A stretch of 64,000 nucleotides of DNA from DASRDE01 sp035938175 (GCA_035938175.1 DASZHD010000035.1:1-64000); one strand, 5' to 3'; numbered from the stretch's first letter, positions 53,256 through 61,896 are shown. Notes: a model not told the origin generated them from the letters alone. Numbers and translations: made by a program.

Positions 53256-55172
53256 ATGCTTCGTATGATTGCAGCAGCCGCGGTAGTTGCAGCGGCGTTG
53301 GCTCTGGCGGGCGTGCCGAAACCGGCGCGGGCTCAATCGACCGCGGCCCCGTCGCCGTCGGCTTCACCGTCGTCGAGCCCGGCTCCGCAACAGCCGTACG
53401 GACTGCGCATTGCTTCGTCGGCATATACGACGTACATCGACACGGCAGCGTCAGGCCCGGGGCTGACGCCACCCGAAGGTCCCGGGTTTGCCTCAGGATC
53501 GCCGCTCTCGCCGATGACGCCGTACGACACGTTTTCGAGCGCACCGCAAACACCCGGTGAAGCGGGAATCGCGCAACTGGATCTCACCGGACGATACACC
53601 GGAAAGCGGTACGATGCGTCCGCAGTCTTGGGAATCGGTGCCGTAACCGGCAGCACGCAGAATGCCGCGTACTGGAGCGAAGACCTGTTGCCGGCGCTGA
53701 ATCCGCATCTGGGTTTCACGCATCTGCCGTACCAAATCGGATTTGCGACGCATGCCGGACAAGACGACGCGTCGGCTGCGATCGTTTCGCCGCTTTATGG
53801 ATCGTTCGGCGCTCACGATGGATCGTGGTCGGTGCGCGGCGGGTTTTTCAACCTCCGGCAAACGCTGCGTTTCGTCTTCATTCAACCGCCGCTTACGAAC
53901 GTGACGCCGGCAATCGGAATGTCAACGCCCGAGACGCTCGGTGACGGATCCGCCTCGCTGGACTCGTGGCCGTCGCCGGAACCGGGGCTTCCGCTTCATG
54001 GCATCGATGCAACGGCCCATTACGGAAACGCTTCGTTCGAGGCCACGAACGCTGCGCTGCCTGCGCTTCCCGGAACGAGCGCTCGTGCGACGATCCTCTC
54101 AGCCGTTATCGATCGCGGCGAAGGCACGCAGTACGCCGCGCAATACCTCCATGCCGTTACGGGCGGATCTCCGATCCAAACCACGACGCTCTACGGCGCC
54201 GATGCAACAACGAATCCCGGTCCGCAGGGTCCGCTTCCAACGAGCACGCTGGGCGGCCAGGTCGAGACGATTGCGGGCGTTCGAGCGGCGTTTCATCTCG
54301 GCCGCGCATTCGACGGTTTGGCAGAAGCCGGGCGGACGTGGTACGACGCCGCGAACGTCCTCGAACCGGGAACCAATGCGCCCGGCGGGTTCTATCATGC
54401 CGGAACGTCGGCGCACTATGGACACTCGACGTACGAAATCGATGCCTACCGTTTTGAGGGCCGCTATGCCGAGATGATTCTGCCATACGGTACGCCAGAG
54501 AATGTTTGGAGCGTCGGCTGGTCGTGGCCCGGCGTGTGGCTCAAATCCACGTATCAACTCGTCGACAACCTGCAGAATCCCGGATCGAACCGGCAAGGGT
54601 ATCGCCTGCGGTACTCCGGCAATGCGGGTCCGGTCGAAGTTCGCGCGAGCCTCGCAACGTTCCATCAGATCGTGCCTGCCACGCTCGCCGTCGTCCATCA
54701 AACGGGCTTTGTCGACGGCTTTTTTCTTCCACAATTCGACGATGCCGGCACGCTCGGCGAACAGCATCAGTACGCGCTGTACGTCACTTGGCATCCGCGC
54801 TTCGGCGATGTTACAGTGGATTACGTCGACGACTTGATGCACCGCGGTTTCGTTTCCTCGCATCCGGAAGACGACGTGTCGTATCAAGCGCCCCAGGCAA
54901 TTCTCACGTACACTCGCCGCTTTGGAAACAACGCGCTCGCGGACGCGGGCTTCGGGAGATATGCGATGAAGGGTTCGTTCGGACAAAGCTATACGAACGT
55001 CGACTACTTCCAAAACGTGTATTTCGCCGGCGCCCAATTCGCGGAGACGCCCCACGATACGGTGCTGCTGCAGATCCGGCGGTCGGCTTTCGCCGGTGAA
55101 CCCTCGATGCTGGGTGGTACCCCGCCAAACTATCGCGCCACGACGCTCGTGATCGAACAGCGCTTCCAATGA
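53256..55172 (+). CDS. Porin-like outer-membrane protein in the magnesium locus
   Basis: The 638-residue product has a signal peptide (MIAAAAVVAAALALAGVPKP, cleavage at ARAQ), a Pro/Ser linker, and a body of alternating amphipathic strands with aromatic girdles (QYALYVTWHPRFGDVTVDYV, TTLVIEQRFQ at the C-terminus with terminal F-Q). It resembles an outer-membrane beta-barrel. The ATG is 3 nt after the transporter stop; the long frame upstream lies inside the transporter gene. Position between two Nramp-like genes in one transcript suggests that it lets the metal across the outer membrane. Confidence 0.75.
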   Translation: MLRMIAAAAVVAAALALAGVPKPARAQSTAAPSPSASPSSSPAPQQPYGLRIASSAYTTYIDTAASGPGLTPPEGPGFASGSPLSPMTPYDTFSSAPQTPGEAGIAQLDLTGRYTGKRYDASAVLGIGAVTGSTQNAAYWSEDLLPALNPHLGFTHLPYQIGFATHAGQDDASAAIVSPLYGSFGAHDGSWSVRGGFFNLRQTLRFVFIQPPLTNVTPAIGMSTPETLGDGSASLDSWPSPEPGLPLHGIDATAHYGNASFEATNAALPALPGTSARATILSAVIDRGEGTQYAAQYLHAVTGGSPIQTTTLYGADATTNPGPQGPLPTSTLGGQVETIAGVRAAFHLGRAFDGLAEAGRTWYDAANVLEPGTNAPGGFYHAGTSAHYGHSTYEIDAYRFEGRYAEMILPYGTPENVWSVGWSWPGVWLKSTYQLVDNLQNPGSNRQGYRLRYSGNAGPVEVRASLATFHQIVPATLAVVHQTGFVDGFFLPQFDDAGTLGEQHQYALYVTWHPRFGDVTVDYVDDLMHRGFVSSHPEDDVSYQAPQAILTYTRRFGNNALADAGFGRYAMKGSFGQSYTNVDYFQNVYFAGAQFAETPHDTVLLQIRRSAFAGEPSMLGGTPPNYRATTLVIEQRFQ

Positions 55173-55300
55173 GCCGGTCTACGCCGCCCGCGCCCGACGA
55201 TCGCCGGCGTTTCATGGTGGCAATTGCCGTCTATTGCGTCATCGTTGCTGCAGGGCTGGCATTTATCGTGCTCGAGTCCGTAAAGCACGGGGGACGCTGA
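55169..55300 (+). CDS. 43-residue single-TM small membrane protein
   Basis: The ATG overlaps the porin stop as ATGA and the TGA is immediately followed by the GTG of the second transporter. The product is a basic N-terminus (PPAPDDRRRF), one hydrophobic helix (MVAIAVYCVIVAAGLAFIVL) and a short tail ESVKHGGR. Zero-gap junctions on both sides make it a real gene in the operon. By analogy with other small single-TM partners of transporters it could be an accessory subunit; no homologue is recognised. Confidence 0.7.
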   Translation: MSRSTPPAPDDRRRFMVAIAVYCVIVAAGLAFIVLESVKHGGR

Positions 55301-56590
55301 GTGACTGTCTGGCGGCGCTTACTGCTATTCTTCTCGGTAGTCGGGCCCGGAATCATTACGGCAAACGCCGACAACGACGTCGGCGGCATTCTGACGTACT
55401 CGCAAGCCGGAGCGCAGTTCGGTTACAATTTGCTCTGGCTCCTGATTCCCGTGACGTTGGCGCTCGTGGTAACGCAGGAGATGTGCGCGCGGATGGGCGT
55501 GGTCACCGGAAAGGGGTTGGCCGATCTCATCCGCGAGAACTTCGGCGTTCGCGTGACGTTTTGGGTTCTGCTCGTTTTCGTCTTGGGCGATCTCGGAAAT
55601 ACGGCGTCGGAGTTTGCGGGCGTAGCTTCCTCGGCGCCGATCTTCGCGTCGTTCGGCCACGGCGTCAATGCCGGAATATTGAAGACCGTCATGGTCGTTG
55701 CGGCCGCCATCTTCGTCTATGCGACGATTACCCGCGGAAGTTACAAAACGATCGAACGCGTCTTCTTCGCCTTCTGCGTCGTGTACTTGGCGTACGTCGT
55801 CAGCGGAATTCTGGTTCATCCCGACTGGCGCGACGTGCTGCATCAAACGATCTTTCCGCACTTCCAAGCATCGAAGGCGTATCTGCTGATGATCATCGCC
55901 GTTATCGGCACGACCATCTCGCCGTGGATGCAATTCTACATTCAAGCGGCGGTTGTCGACAAAGGCGTTCGCGAAGAAGATTACGCGCTCTCGCGGCTGG
56001 ACGTCGTATCGGGTGCACTCTTTACCGACTTTATCGCCTTCTTCATCATCGTCGCGAGTGCCGCGACGATCTATCTGCACAACCTGCACGTGCCCGCCGG
56101 GCAGCAAATCCAGGTGAACGACGCCGGCGACGTGGCGGTGGCGCTTGCGCCGCTGGCCGGTAAATTTGCCTCCCTGCTCTTTGCATTGGGACTTCTGAAC
56201 GCGGCGATCTTCACGGCGTCCATTTTGCCGCTTTCCACGGCGTACTACGTCTGCGAGGCGTTCGGATTCGAGCGCGGTGTCGATCACCGTTTCTCCGACG
56301 CCAAGGTTTTCTACGTCTTATACGCCGCGCTCATCGTCATCGGCGCGGGAGCGGTTATCGTACCCGGCGCGCCGCTTTTAGCGATCATCTTTTACTCGCA
56401 GGTGCTCAACGGCATGCTGCTGCCGGTCGTCCTGGTATTGATGCTGCTGTTAATCAACAATAAAAAGCTCATGGGTGCGTGGACCAACTCGGCCACGTTC
56501 AATGTGATTGCGTGGGCGACGGTGCTGATCGTGGCCGGATTAACGATTGTGTCGACCGCTCAGAGCATCTTCCCGCAACTTGGCGGCTGA
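55301..56590 (+). CDS. Second Nramp-like divalent metal transporter
   Basis: The 429-residue protein has a bare Nramp core: GPGIITANADNDVGGILTYS (TM1, D26-V-G-G in place of DPGN) and IGTTISPWMQFYIQAAVVDK (TM6, S207-P-W in place of MPH). It shares these variants with the first transporter but lacks the N- and C-terminal extensions, so the two are divergent paralogues rather than a recent duplication. The GTG start abuts the small-protein stop. It is the last gene of the M-box transcript; a convergent lipoprotein gene follows after 15 nt. Confidence 0.88.
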   Translation: MTVWRRLLLFFSVVGPGIITANADNDVGGILTYSQAGAQFGYNLLWLLIPVTLALVVTQEMCARMGVVTGKGLADLIRENFGVRVTFWVLLVFVLGDLGNTASEFAGVASSAPIFASFGHGVNAGILKTVMVVAAAIFVYATITRGSYKTIERVFFAFCVVYLAYVVSGILVHPDWRDVLHQTIFPHFQASKAYLLMIIAVIGTTISPWMQFYIQAAVVDKGVREEDYALSRLDVVSGALFTDFIAFFIIVASAATIYLHNLHVPAGQQIQVNDAGDVAVALAPLAGKFASLLFALGLLNAAIFTASILPLSTAYYVCEAFGFERGVDHRFSDAKVFYVLYAALIVIGAGAVIVPGAPLLAIIFYSQVLNGMLLPVVLVLMLLLINNKKLMGAWTNSATFNVIAWATVLIVAGLTIVSTAQSIFPQLGG

Positions 56591-56605
56591 CGCAACAGCT
56601 GCACG

Positions 56606-58138
56606 CTAATTTCCCACGACCTCCAGCACTGCATCGTTGATCGCGTAGACCTGGCCGTCGGGCCCGACCACGGTAGGCGTATAGGACTCGGCTGTCGGAG
56701 GCGCGAGCATGATGCGCTGCGTGAACGAATTGCTGCGCAAGTCCCACCGGTAGAGTTTGCCGTCTTCACTGTTTACGAAGATCGCGCCCGCCGAAGGAAC
56801 GACGGCCGCAGAGTTGATGCACCACTCCACGAACCCGGTCGGCCACTGCGGGTCGGGCGTTACACCCAAAATCGTCTCCACTTCTTTCATGACCGTGACT
56901 TGCGGAATGACGGGATCCGGCTGCGTTGCATTCGGGTCTAAAATGGCGATGCGGTTTTTGCCGTCTCCGGTACCGAGCCCGTAGTAATTGTTGTATTTCG
57001 TCATAACCAGATAGCTCGAGCTGCCGGTATACGACGGTACCATCGACGCGGGCACAATCGAAGCAGTGTCATCCCATCCGAACGATCCGGCGATCTTGGC
57101 GTGCGTCAAGGTCGAATCGAAATGCAGCAGCCAGCCGCGGTCGTTGTGCTGCGGAAACACGGCTTCGAGCACGCCGAAATAGACGTCACCATCCGGGCCC
57201 ACGGTCGGCGAAGACGTTGCATCATCCACGACCGCTGCGGGCAGATTGTCGGATGGGTCGAGCAGCCGTGCCTTGCCTTTGGTTTTGAGCGTGGTCGCGT
57301 CCAACGCCAGCATGTCGCCCGTATAGAGATTCGGGTTTTCGCTCGCGGCGTAAAGCGTGGTTCCGTCGTTGGAGAGCGCGGGCGCGGAATTGGTTTGGAA
57401 TTCGATCATGCTCGGATCGCCCGCCGCAGTTGCGGCCGAGACCCACGTGCCGTGGCCCGAAGGATCGATGCGCGCGATGCCGCTTTGCAGTTGCAGCGGG
57501 GTCGGACCGCTTACATAAAAACCGAAAAAAACGTTCCCGTGCGCATCGGCGGTTAGGGGCGTGCTGATCGTGACGTTCGCATCGTACGTGCTTTTCGCTC
57601 CCGCGTAAGCGGAGGCGCCATAGAAAACTGCCGTTTGCACTGCGCCCTGTGCCGAATCCGGATTATCGCGATAGAAAAGTTTGCCGCCGGAACCGGGAAA
57701 GTACACGCGGCCGGTGGGCGTTAGAACTGCGTTATAGCTCGGTTGAGTCAAGCGAAAAGACTGTATCGGGGACGTGTAGTCGCCCACGAACCTCCAGAGC
57801 AGCGTGCCGCCGCTGCCGCTGTGCGCCTCCACCCCGTAGCCGCCGGCCGCCGTGGTTTTCACCGGGACGATCGCGGTGTTCGCCGGCGTGATGACGGGCG
57901 ATCCGTAATGTGCAGTGACCGCATTGAAATTGGGAAGCGACGGCGGCGACGCATCGACCGTCACGCGCCAGTGGATCGCGTTCAGCGCCTGTGGTTGGGC
58001 GTTGCTGTCGGCGGCGTGCTGTGCCGTACCGGCGAAGCCGGCCCACGGGATCGAACCGGAACCGGGGCCGGCCGGGATAGTCGTCGATCCGTTGCATCCG
58101 GCCAAGAGTGCTAGGAATAAGAGGACGTTGCGTTTCAT
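56606..58138 (-). CDS. Lipoprotein with PQQ-type beta-propeller-like repeats
   Basis: The 510-residue product has a lipoprotein signal (NVLLFLALLAGCNGS, lipobox LAGC) and repeated propeller blades of the PQQ/outer-membrane-assembly-like kind: SPVITPANTAIVPVKTTAAG, PTPTGRVYFPG-like, SNDGTTLYAASENPNLYTGD, SPTVGPDGDVYFGV, VGPDGQVYAINDAVLEV. Each blade ends with a residue pattern GxVYA or GxVYF. It is extracytoplasmic; no catalytic residues were seen. ATG at 58138 is used, since the frame upstream to 58288 runs into the divergent promoter. It is divergent from the gene at 58248. Confidence 0.8.
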   Translation of the reverse strand: MKRNVLLFLALLAGCNGSTTIPAGPGSGSIPWAGFAGTAQHAADSNAQPQALNAIHWRVTVDASPPSLPNFNAVTAHYGSPVITPANTAIVPVKTTAAGGYGVEAHSGSGGTLLWRFVGDYTSPIQSFRLTQPSYNAVLTPTGRVYFPGSGGKLFYRDNPDSAQGAVQTAVFYGASAYAGAKSTYDANVTISTPLTADAHGNVFFGFYVSGPTPLQLQSGIARIDPSGHGTWVSAATAAGDPSMIEFQTNSAPALSNDGTTLYAASENPNLYTGDMLALDATTLKTKGKARLLDPSDNLPAAVVDDATSSPTVGPDGDVYFGVLEAVFPQHNDRGWLLHFDSTLTHAKIAGSFGWDDTASIVPASMVPSYTGSSSYLVMTKYNNYYGLGTGDGKNRIAILDPNATQPDPVIPQVTVMKEVETILGVTPDPQWPTGFVEWCINSAAVVPSAGAIFVNSEDGKLYRWDLRSNSFTQRIMLAPPTAESYTPTVVGPDGQVYAINDAVLEVVGN

Positions 58139-58247
58139 CCCATGCCACCCCGAAGACGACGATACTGCAAGACCCTTTCGTAAACGCCGCAAAACGGTCG
58201 AGCGTGACGGGCGGATTTTGCAACCGTTCCAACCAAAACGGAGCTTT

Positions 58248-58715
58248 ATGCGAAAACTCGTTATTTGCGTGATGACGCTGCTGTGCACGTGCGGTGCGGC
58301 GCCGAGCAGCCCGCTCGGCGATCTTCAATTCTTAATCGGTACGTGGCGCTGCTCGTACGCCTCCGGCAGCCAGCACGGCGTTTACACCGCCTCGTATGCT
58401 CCGGCACTCAACGGTTCGGGCTTACTGCAAACGGACAGCTGGAACGGCGGCGGAGGCGATGCCGCCATCTATTCGTATCAGGCGGCTACGCGCCGCGTGA
58501 ACGTTACGGTGGTGGAGGAGAACGGCGAGACGACGGTGTTTCTCGGAACGCCGGCAGGCGGCCGAATTGCTTACCGGAGCGTGTATCCGGACTCGACCGC
58601 AAAAGAGACGTTCGAACGCGTCACGGGCTCGGAATATACGCTAGGGTTCACACAAACGCAGCACGGAAAGACGATCGCCTCCAAAGACGTTTGCGTCAGG
58701 ACGCCCAGCCGCTAG
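58248..58715 (+). CDS. Small exported protein (lipocalin-like or THAP4/DUF1579-like fold)
   Basis: The 155-residue product has a signal peptide (KLVICVMTLLCTCGAAPSSP) and a beta-rich domain opening GDLQFLIGTWRCSYASGS, the pattern LxxLxGxWxxxY seen in small beta-barrel ligand-binding families, with RIAYRSVYPDS and YTLGFTQTQHGKTI later. GGAG lies 7 nt before the ATG. The ligand is unknown. The Cys near position 15 is followed by GA rather than being in a standard lipobox, so lipidation is uncertain. Confidence 0.7.
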   Translation: MRKLVICVMTLLCTCGAAPSSPLGDLQFLIGTWRCSYASGSQHGVYTASYAPALNGSGLLQTDSWNGGGGDAAIYSYQAATRRVNVTVVEENGETTVFLGTPAGGRIAYRSVYPDSTAKETFERVTGSEYTLGFTQTQHGKTIASKDVCVRTPSR

Positions 58716-58720
58716 CCGCG

Positions 58721-58963
58721 CTAGCGCCGGAATTTCCGTTCGCGCGCTTCTTGAATGCGCAATGCGCGTTCGTACGCGTCTACGGCGCCACCGCGCTTGC
58801 GCGACCCGGTGAGTTGCGCTCGCAGGCGCGAATACGATACGAGCAGCAACAGCGCAATCGCGGCAAACGCGAGAAACGGCCGCGGCCGGCCGCCGATGCT
58901 GACGGCCGAAAGGCTCGCGCAGACTACGGCGACCAGCGCCACGTACGTTTCCCAGCGTTTGAT
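58721..58963 (-). CDS. Small two-TM membrane protein with possible ATC start
   Basis: A frame of 80 residues with two hydrophobic segments (TYVALVAVVCASLSAVSIGG and FLAFAAIALLLLVSYSRL) and a basic tail (RALRIQEARERKFRR). The first ordinary start is GTG at 58942, which cuts into the first TM helix. GGAGG lies 8 nt before an in-frame ATC at 58963, giving a start IKRWETYVAL with basic residues before the helix. That Shine-Dalgarno is inside a small AGAGCC/GGCTCT hairpin. It follows the hydratase gene by 18 nt, so it may be the last gene of that transcript. Confidence 0.6.
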   Translation of the reverse strand: MKRWETYVALVAVVCASLSAVSIGGRPRPFLAFAAIALLLLVSYSRLRAQLTGSRKRGGAVDAYERALRIQEARERKFRR

Positions 58964-58981
58964 GGTTAGAGCCTCCCGGCT

Positions 58982-59842
58982 CTATTTGTTCTTGAACTTC
59001 GCGACGCGCTTTTCGTTGTAAGCGGCGATGCCTTCTTTCGCGTCCTCGCTCTTGAACAGCAGCGATTGCAGTTCGCGTTCCAGCGCGAGGGCGTCGTTGA
59101 GCGGCAGTTCCGCGCCCGTCTGAACGCTCCGCTTGATGTGGCCCACGGCCATCGGCGCTTTGTTCGGCGACGTGAACTGCTTGGCGTACGTCAACACTTG
59201 CTCGCGAAAACCGGCAGCGTCACCTTCGAAAATCTCGCTGACGATGCCCCACTCTTGGGCTTGCTCAAAACTGAAGGTCCGCCCCATGCACATAAGCTCG
59301 ATCGCGCGCGATTTCCCCACCAAGCGCGCAAGCCGTTGCGTTCCGCCGGTGCCGGGCAGCACGCCCAGCGCAACTTCCGGCAAGCCGATTTTACCGGCAT
59401 CCTGACGCGCGATGCGGATGTCGGCCGCCATGGCGATCTCCAACCCGCCGCCGACGGTATGGCCGTTCAATGCAGCGATAACGAGCTTCGGCGTCTGCTC
59501 GAGCCGCGAGAGCGTCTCGTTAGCATGCAGGCAGAAGTTATACTTGAACTCCGGCGTGACGCTGTTGAGCATGCTGATGTTGGCACCGGCCGAAAAGAAC
59601 TTCTCGCCTTTCCCGGTAATCAGCAGCACTTCCACGTCCTGGTCAAAGCGCGCGTCCAAGATCGCTTCGTCCAGTTGACGCATCATCTCGTGCGTGTACG
59701 TGTTGGCCGGCGGATCGTCCATTTCGATAACGGCCACATGTTCGTCTTTCCAATAATTGATGACGCGTTTGCCGTCGAACGGACGCTGTTCGCGTCCGAA
59801 GGGCGTTTGCTGCCCGGGTGCGCCGTTGACCGTCGTGCTCAT
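58982..59842 (-). CDS. Enoyl-CoA hydratase/isomerase family protein
   Basis: The 286-residue crotonase-fold enzyme has the oxyanion-hole segments FFSAGANISML and GHTVGGGLEIAMAADIRIA, and the acid Glu region GLPEVALGVLPGTGGTQRL. Family members hydrate or isomerise enoyl-CoA thioesters. An N-terminal extension of about 30 residues precedes the fold. Its gene abuts the BoxB-like oxygenase (stop and start adjacent), so it probably acts on that enzyme's product. It is a single-domain crotonase and not the double-length BoxC. Confidence 0.92.
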   Translation of the reverse strand: MSTTVNGAPGQQTPFGREQRPFDGKRVINYWKDEHVAVIEMDDPPANTYTHEMMRQLDEAILDARFDQDVEVLLITGKGEKFFSAGANISMLNSVTPEFKYNFCLHANETLSRLEQTPKLVIAALNGHTVGGGLEIAMAADIRIARQDAGKIGLPEVALGVLPGTGGTQRLARLVGKSRAIELMCMGRTFSFEQAQEWGIVSEIFEGDAAGFREQVLTYAKQFTSPNKAPMAVGHIKRSVQTGAELPLNDALALERELQSLLFKSEDAKEGIAAYNEKRVAKFKNK

Positions 59843-60973
59843 CTATGCTGCCTCACTCTTTCCTTTTGGTGCGATCCAAGACGGGTCTTTGAAATAATTC
59901 GCGAGCCGTTCGTCGTCCTGTTGCGTAGGAAGTACCGACGGCGCGTACGCGTCCCATTCTTCTTTGCTGAGTTGGCGTCCGTCGACGGTCCAGTACTGCC
60001 CGGCAAAGGCGCCGATCTGGCGGTTGAACCGCATATCCGGCATATACAATTTGACATCCGACGGATTGACCGCGTTGACTCGCTCGATCGTTTTCGTACA
60101 TTCTTCGTAGAACTGTTCTCGCGCGCGCTCGTTCAGGTGCTCTTTGTCAACGCCCTCGCTCGCGAGCTTGTCCTCGTCGACGCGTCCCTTGATCCCCCAG
60201 GTAAACGCCCATTGCGCCGACCCGGAATGGTCGGTGCCGAACAAGTCGAGTGACCCCGAGATCCATTTGTTGTAGTACTTCTGCTGAAGTTCCACGGGAA
60301 TGACGTTCGCCTGCGCGATGCGCCGCAATCCCGAAATACCGGTGCCCATGTGGTACGACTCCTCGCGCAGCATCGGCCCCATCGATTGCGCCAGCGGAGC
60401 GAAGCCGGAATGCGAGAGCATGGTCAGCTGAAACTTCCCGTCGCGGTCCATGAAGTTCGTATACGCAAAGAAATCGAGCCAGTGCGTAACGTCGTCGTTG
60501 AACGCGTTCAGCAACCGGTTCTTCTTTCCGAACGCGCGGCGCTCGAGCATCTTCTGTGCCTCGATCTTTCCGTCGTGGCCGAAATGATTGACCAGCAGAT
60601 GGCACATCTGATAGCCGTGACGCGTCTCTTCGACCATGATGCGCACGAGCGAGGCCAAATCGTACTCCGACGGCGCATTGTTCACCAGAAACCGCTGCTG
60701 CTCGTTGGAAGCAAACTCCGTGTCGCCCTGATAGACGATCATGTTCAGCACCGCGTCGCGCATACGCTGGTCGGGAAGCTCCAGGATCTTCTCCCAGCGG
60801 CGCCGCCCTTTGAAGTCGCCGAAATAGATTTCCCCGGTGGGAAGCTCGCCGTATTTCGCCTCGAATTGATAGCCGGGCATGTAGCGATCGACGAGCTCCT
60901 GGCTCAAGCCGATGTCGTTCTGCCAATCTTTGAGCAAGTCGACCCACTCGTCGAACGTGGAGATTCGCGCCAC
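59843..60973 (-). CDS. boxB: BoxB-like diiron aryl-CoA oxygenase
   Basis: The 376-residue protein resembles benzoyl-CoA 2,3-epoxidase BoxB along its length: QGDTEFASNEQQRFL, IMVEETRHGYQMCHLLVNHF, AQKMLERRA, FMDRDGKFQLTMLSHSGF and a C-terminal RQIGAFAGQYWTVDGRQLS. The carboxylate-bridged diiron ligands appear as E86, E116, H119, a further acidic residue near 176-178, E205 and H208. It is about 100 residues shorter than BoxB (about 475), with a shorter N-terminus and internal loops. BoxA, BoxC and the PaaB-E partners are not in the window, so the electron donor must be elsewhere. It abuts the hydratase and is divergent from a PaaX-type regulator. The substrate could be a different aryl-CoA. Confidence 0.85.
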   Translation of the reverse strand: MARISTFDEWVDLLKDWQNDIGLSQELVDRYMPGYQFEAKYGELPTGEIYFGDFKGRRRWEKILELPDQRMRDAVLNMIVYQGDTEFASNEQQRFLVNNAPSEYDLASLVRIMVEETRHGYQMCHLLVNHFGHDGKIEAQKMLERRAFGKKNRLLNAFNDDVTHWLDFFAYTNFMDRDGKFQLTMLSHSGFAPLAQSMGPMLREESYHMGTGISGLRRIAQANVIPVELQQKYYNKWISGSLDLFGTDHSGSAQWAFTWGIKGRVDEDKLASEGVDKEHLNERAREQFYEECTKTIERVNAVNPSDVKLYMPDMRFNRQIGAFAGQYWTVDGRQLSKEEWDAYAPSVLPTQQDDERLANYFKDPSWIAPKGKSEAA

Positions 60974-61000
60974 AACGGTACCTCTATAGCGGGGGATATG

Positions 61001-61015
61001 ACGGATTTTATCCGT
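61001..61015. promoter_or_regulatory. Candidate operator palindrome between boxB-like gene and paaX-type gene
   Basis: ACGGAT-TTT-ATCCGT forms a perfect 6-bp inverted repeat around a 3-nt spacer, in the 89-bp region between the two divergent start codons. It is well placed for the PaaX-type repressor to control both directions. Known PaaX sites differ in sequence, so this is a guess from position and symmetry. Confidence 0.5.
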
Positions 61016-61062
61016 ACCGTGAGAATAGTGTCACATCGCAGTTTCGCCTGTCAAGGAGGTCC

Positions 61063-61896
61063 ATGCGCCCGGTAGCCCGCCCCAACTCGTTCATCTACAC
61101 GCTGTTCGGCGACTTCGTCCAGCGCGATTCCGCGTTGCCGCACGAGCTCTGGGTCGGCGGGCTCATCCGGTTGATGGCAGAGTTTGGGCTTTCCGAGCAG
61201 GCCACCCGGCAGGCAATTTCTCGTATGTCACGCCAGGGATGGCTGGTCTCGCGCAAACACGGGGGACGCTCGTACTATGCACTCACCGAGCGCGGCCGGC
61301 ATCGAGTGGAAGCAATCAGCCCGCGAATCTACGGGCCGGTCGTCGAATGGGACGGGCGCTGGCGCATGCTCACCTACTCGGTCGCCGAGATCAAGCGCGA
61401 CGGCCGCGACGGACTGCGCAAAGACCTCACCGTGCTCGGTTGGGCACCGCTGTCCGCTTCGACGTGGATTTCCCCGCACGACGCCCTTGAAGCGGCGCGC
61501 GCCGCGGCCGAGGCAAACGGCGTGCTTGAAAACATCGATCTCTTTGCCGGCGAGTACCACGGTCCGCACAGCGATCGAGCGCTCTTGGAACGATGCTGGG
61601 ATCTTGCGGCGATCGGATCGCAGTACGAGGAGTTCATCTCACGCTACAAGACGCGGCTGCAAAGCGAGCGTGCGGCGTCCGGGCTTTCGGACGAGGAAGC
61701 GTTCGTCGAACGCATGTGGCTCGTCCACGACTTCCGAAAGTTCACGTATGTCGATCCGGGATTGCCCAGCACGCTGCTGCCCGCGCACTGGCCGGGAACC
61801 GCCGCCGCTGCGTTGTTCCGCGAGTATTACGCGCTCATTTCATTGAAGGCCGAGCGCTTTTTTCACGCGGCGCGCGAAAATGGGGAGGCGCGCTAA
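61063..61896 (+). CDS. PaaX-family transcriptional regulator
   Basis: The 277-residue protein has the PaaX N-terminal winged helix (residues 5-80: FIYTLFGDFVQRDSALPHEL, LSEQATRQAISRMSRQGWLV), the central PaaX domain and the C-terminal PaaX_C domain (FVERMWLVHDFRKFTYVDPG, LPSTLLPAHWPGTAAAALF). PaaX represses phenylacetate catabolism in other bacteria and is released by phenylacetyl-CoA. AAGGAGG lies 3 nt before the ATG, a near-perfect ribosome-binding site. Divergent from the BoxB-like gene, so it is the likely regulator of that pair; the effector may be another aryl-CoA. Confidence 0.92.
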   Translation: MRPVARPNSFIYTLFGDFVQRDSALPHELWVGGLIRLMAEFGLSEQATRQAISRMSRQGWLVSRKHGGRSYYALTERGRHRVEAISPRIYGPVVEWDGRWRMLTYSVAEIKRDGRDGLRKDLTVLGWAPLSASTWISPHDALEAARAAAEANGVLENIDLFAGEYHGPHSDRALLERCWDLAAIGSQYEEFISRYKTRLQSERAASGLSDEEAFVERMWLVHDFRKFTYVDPGLPSTLLPAHWPGTAAAALFREYYALISLKAERFFHAARENGEAR

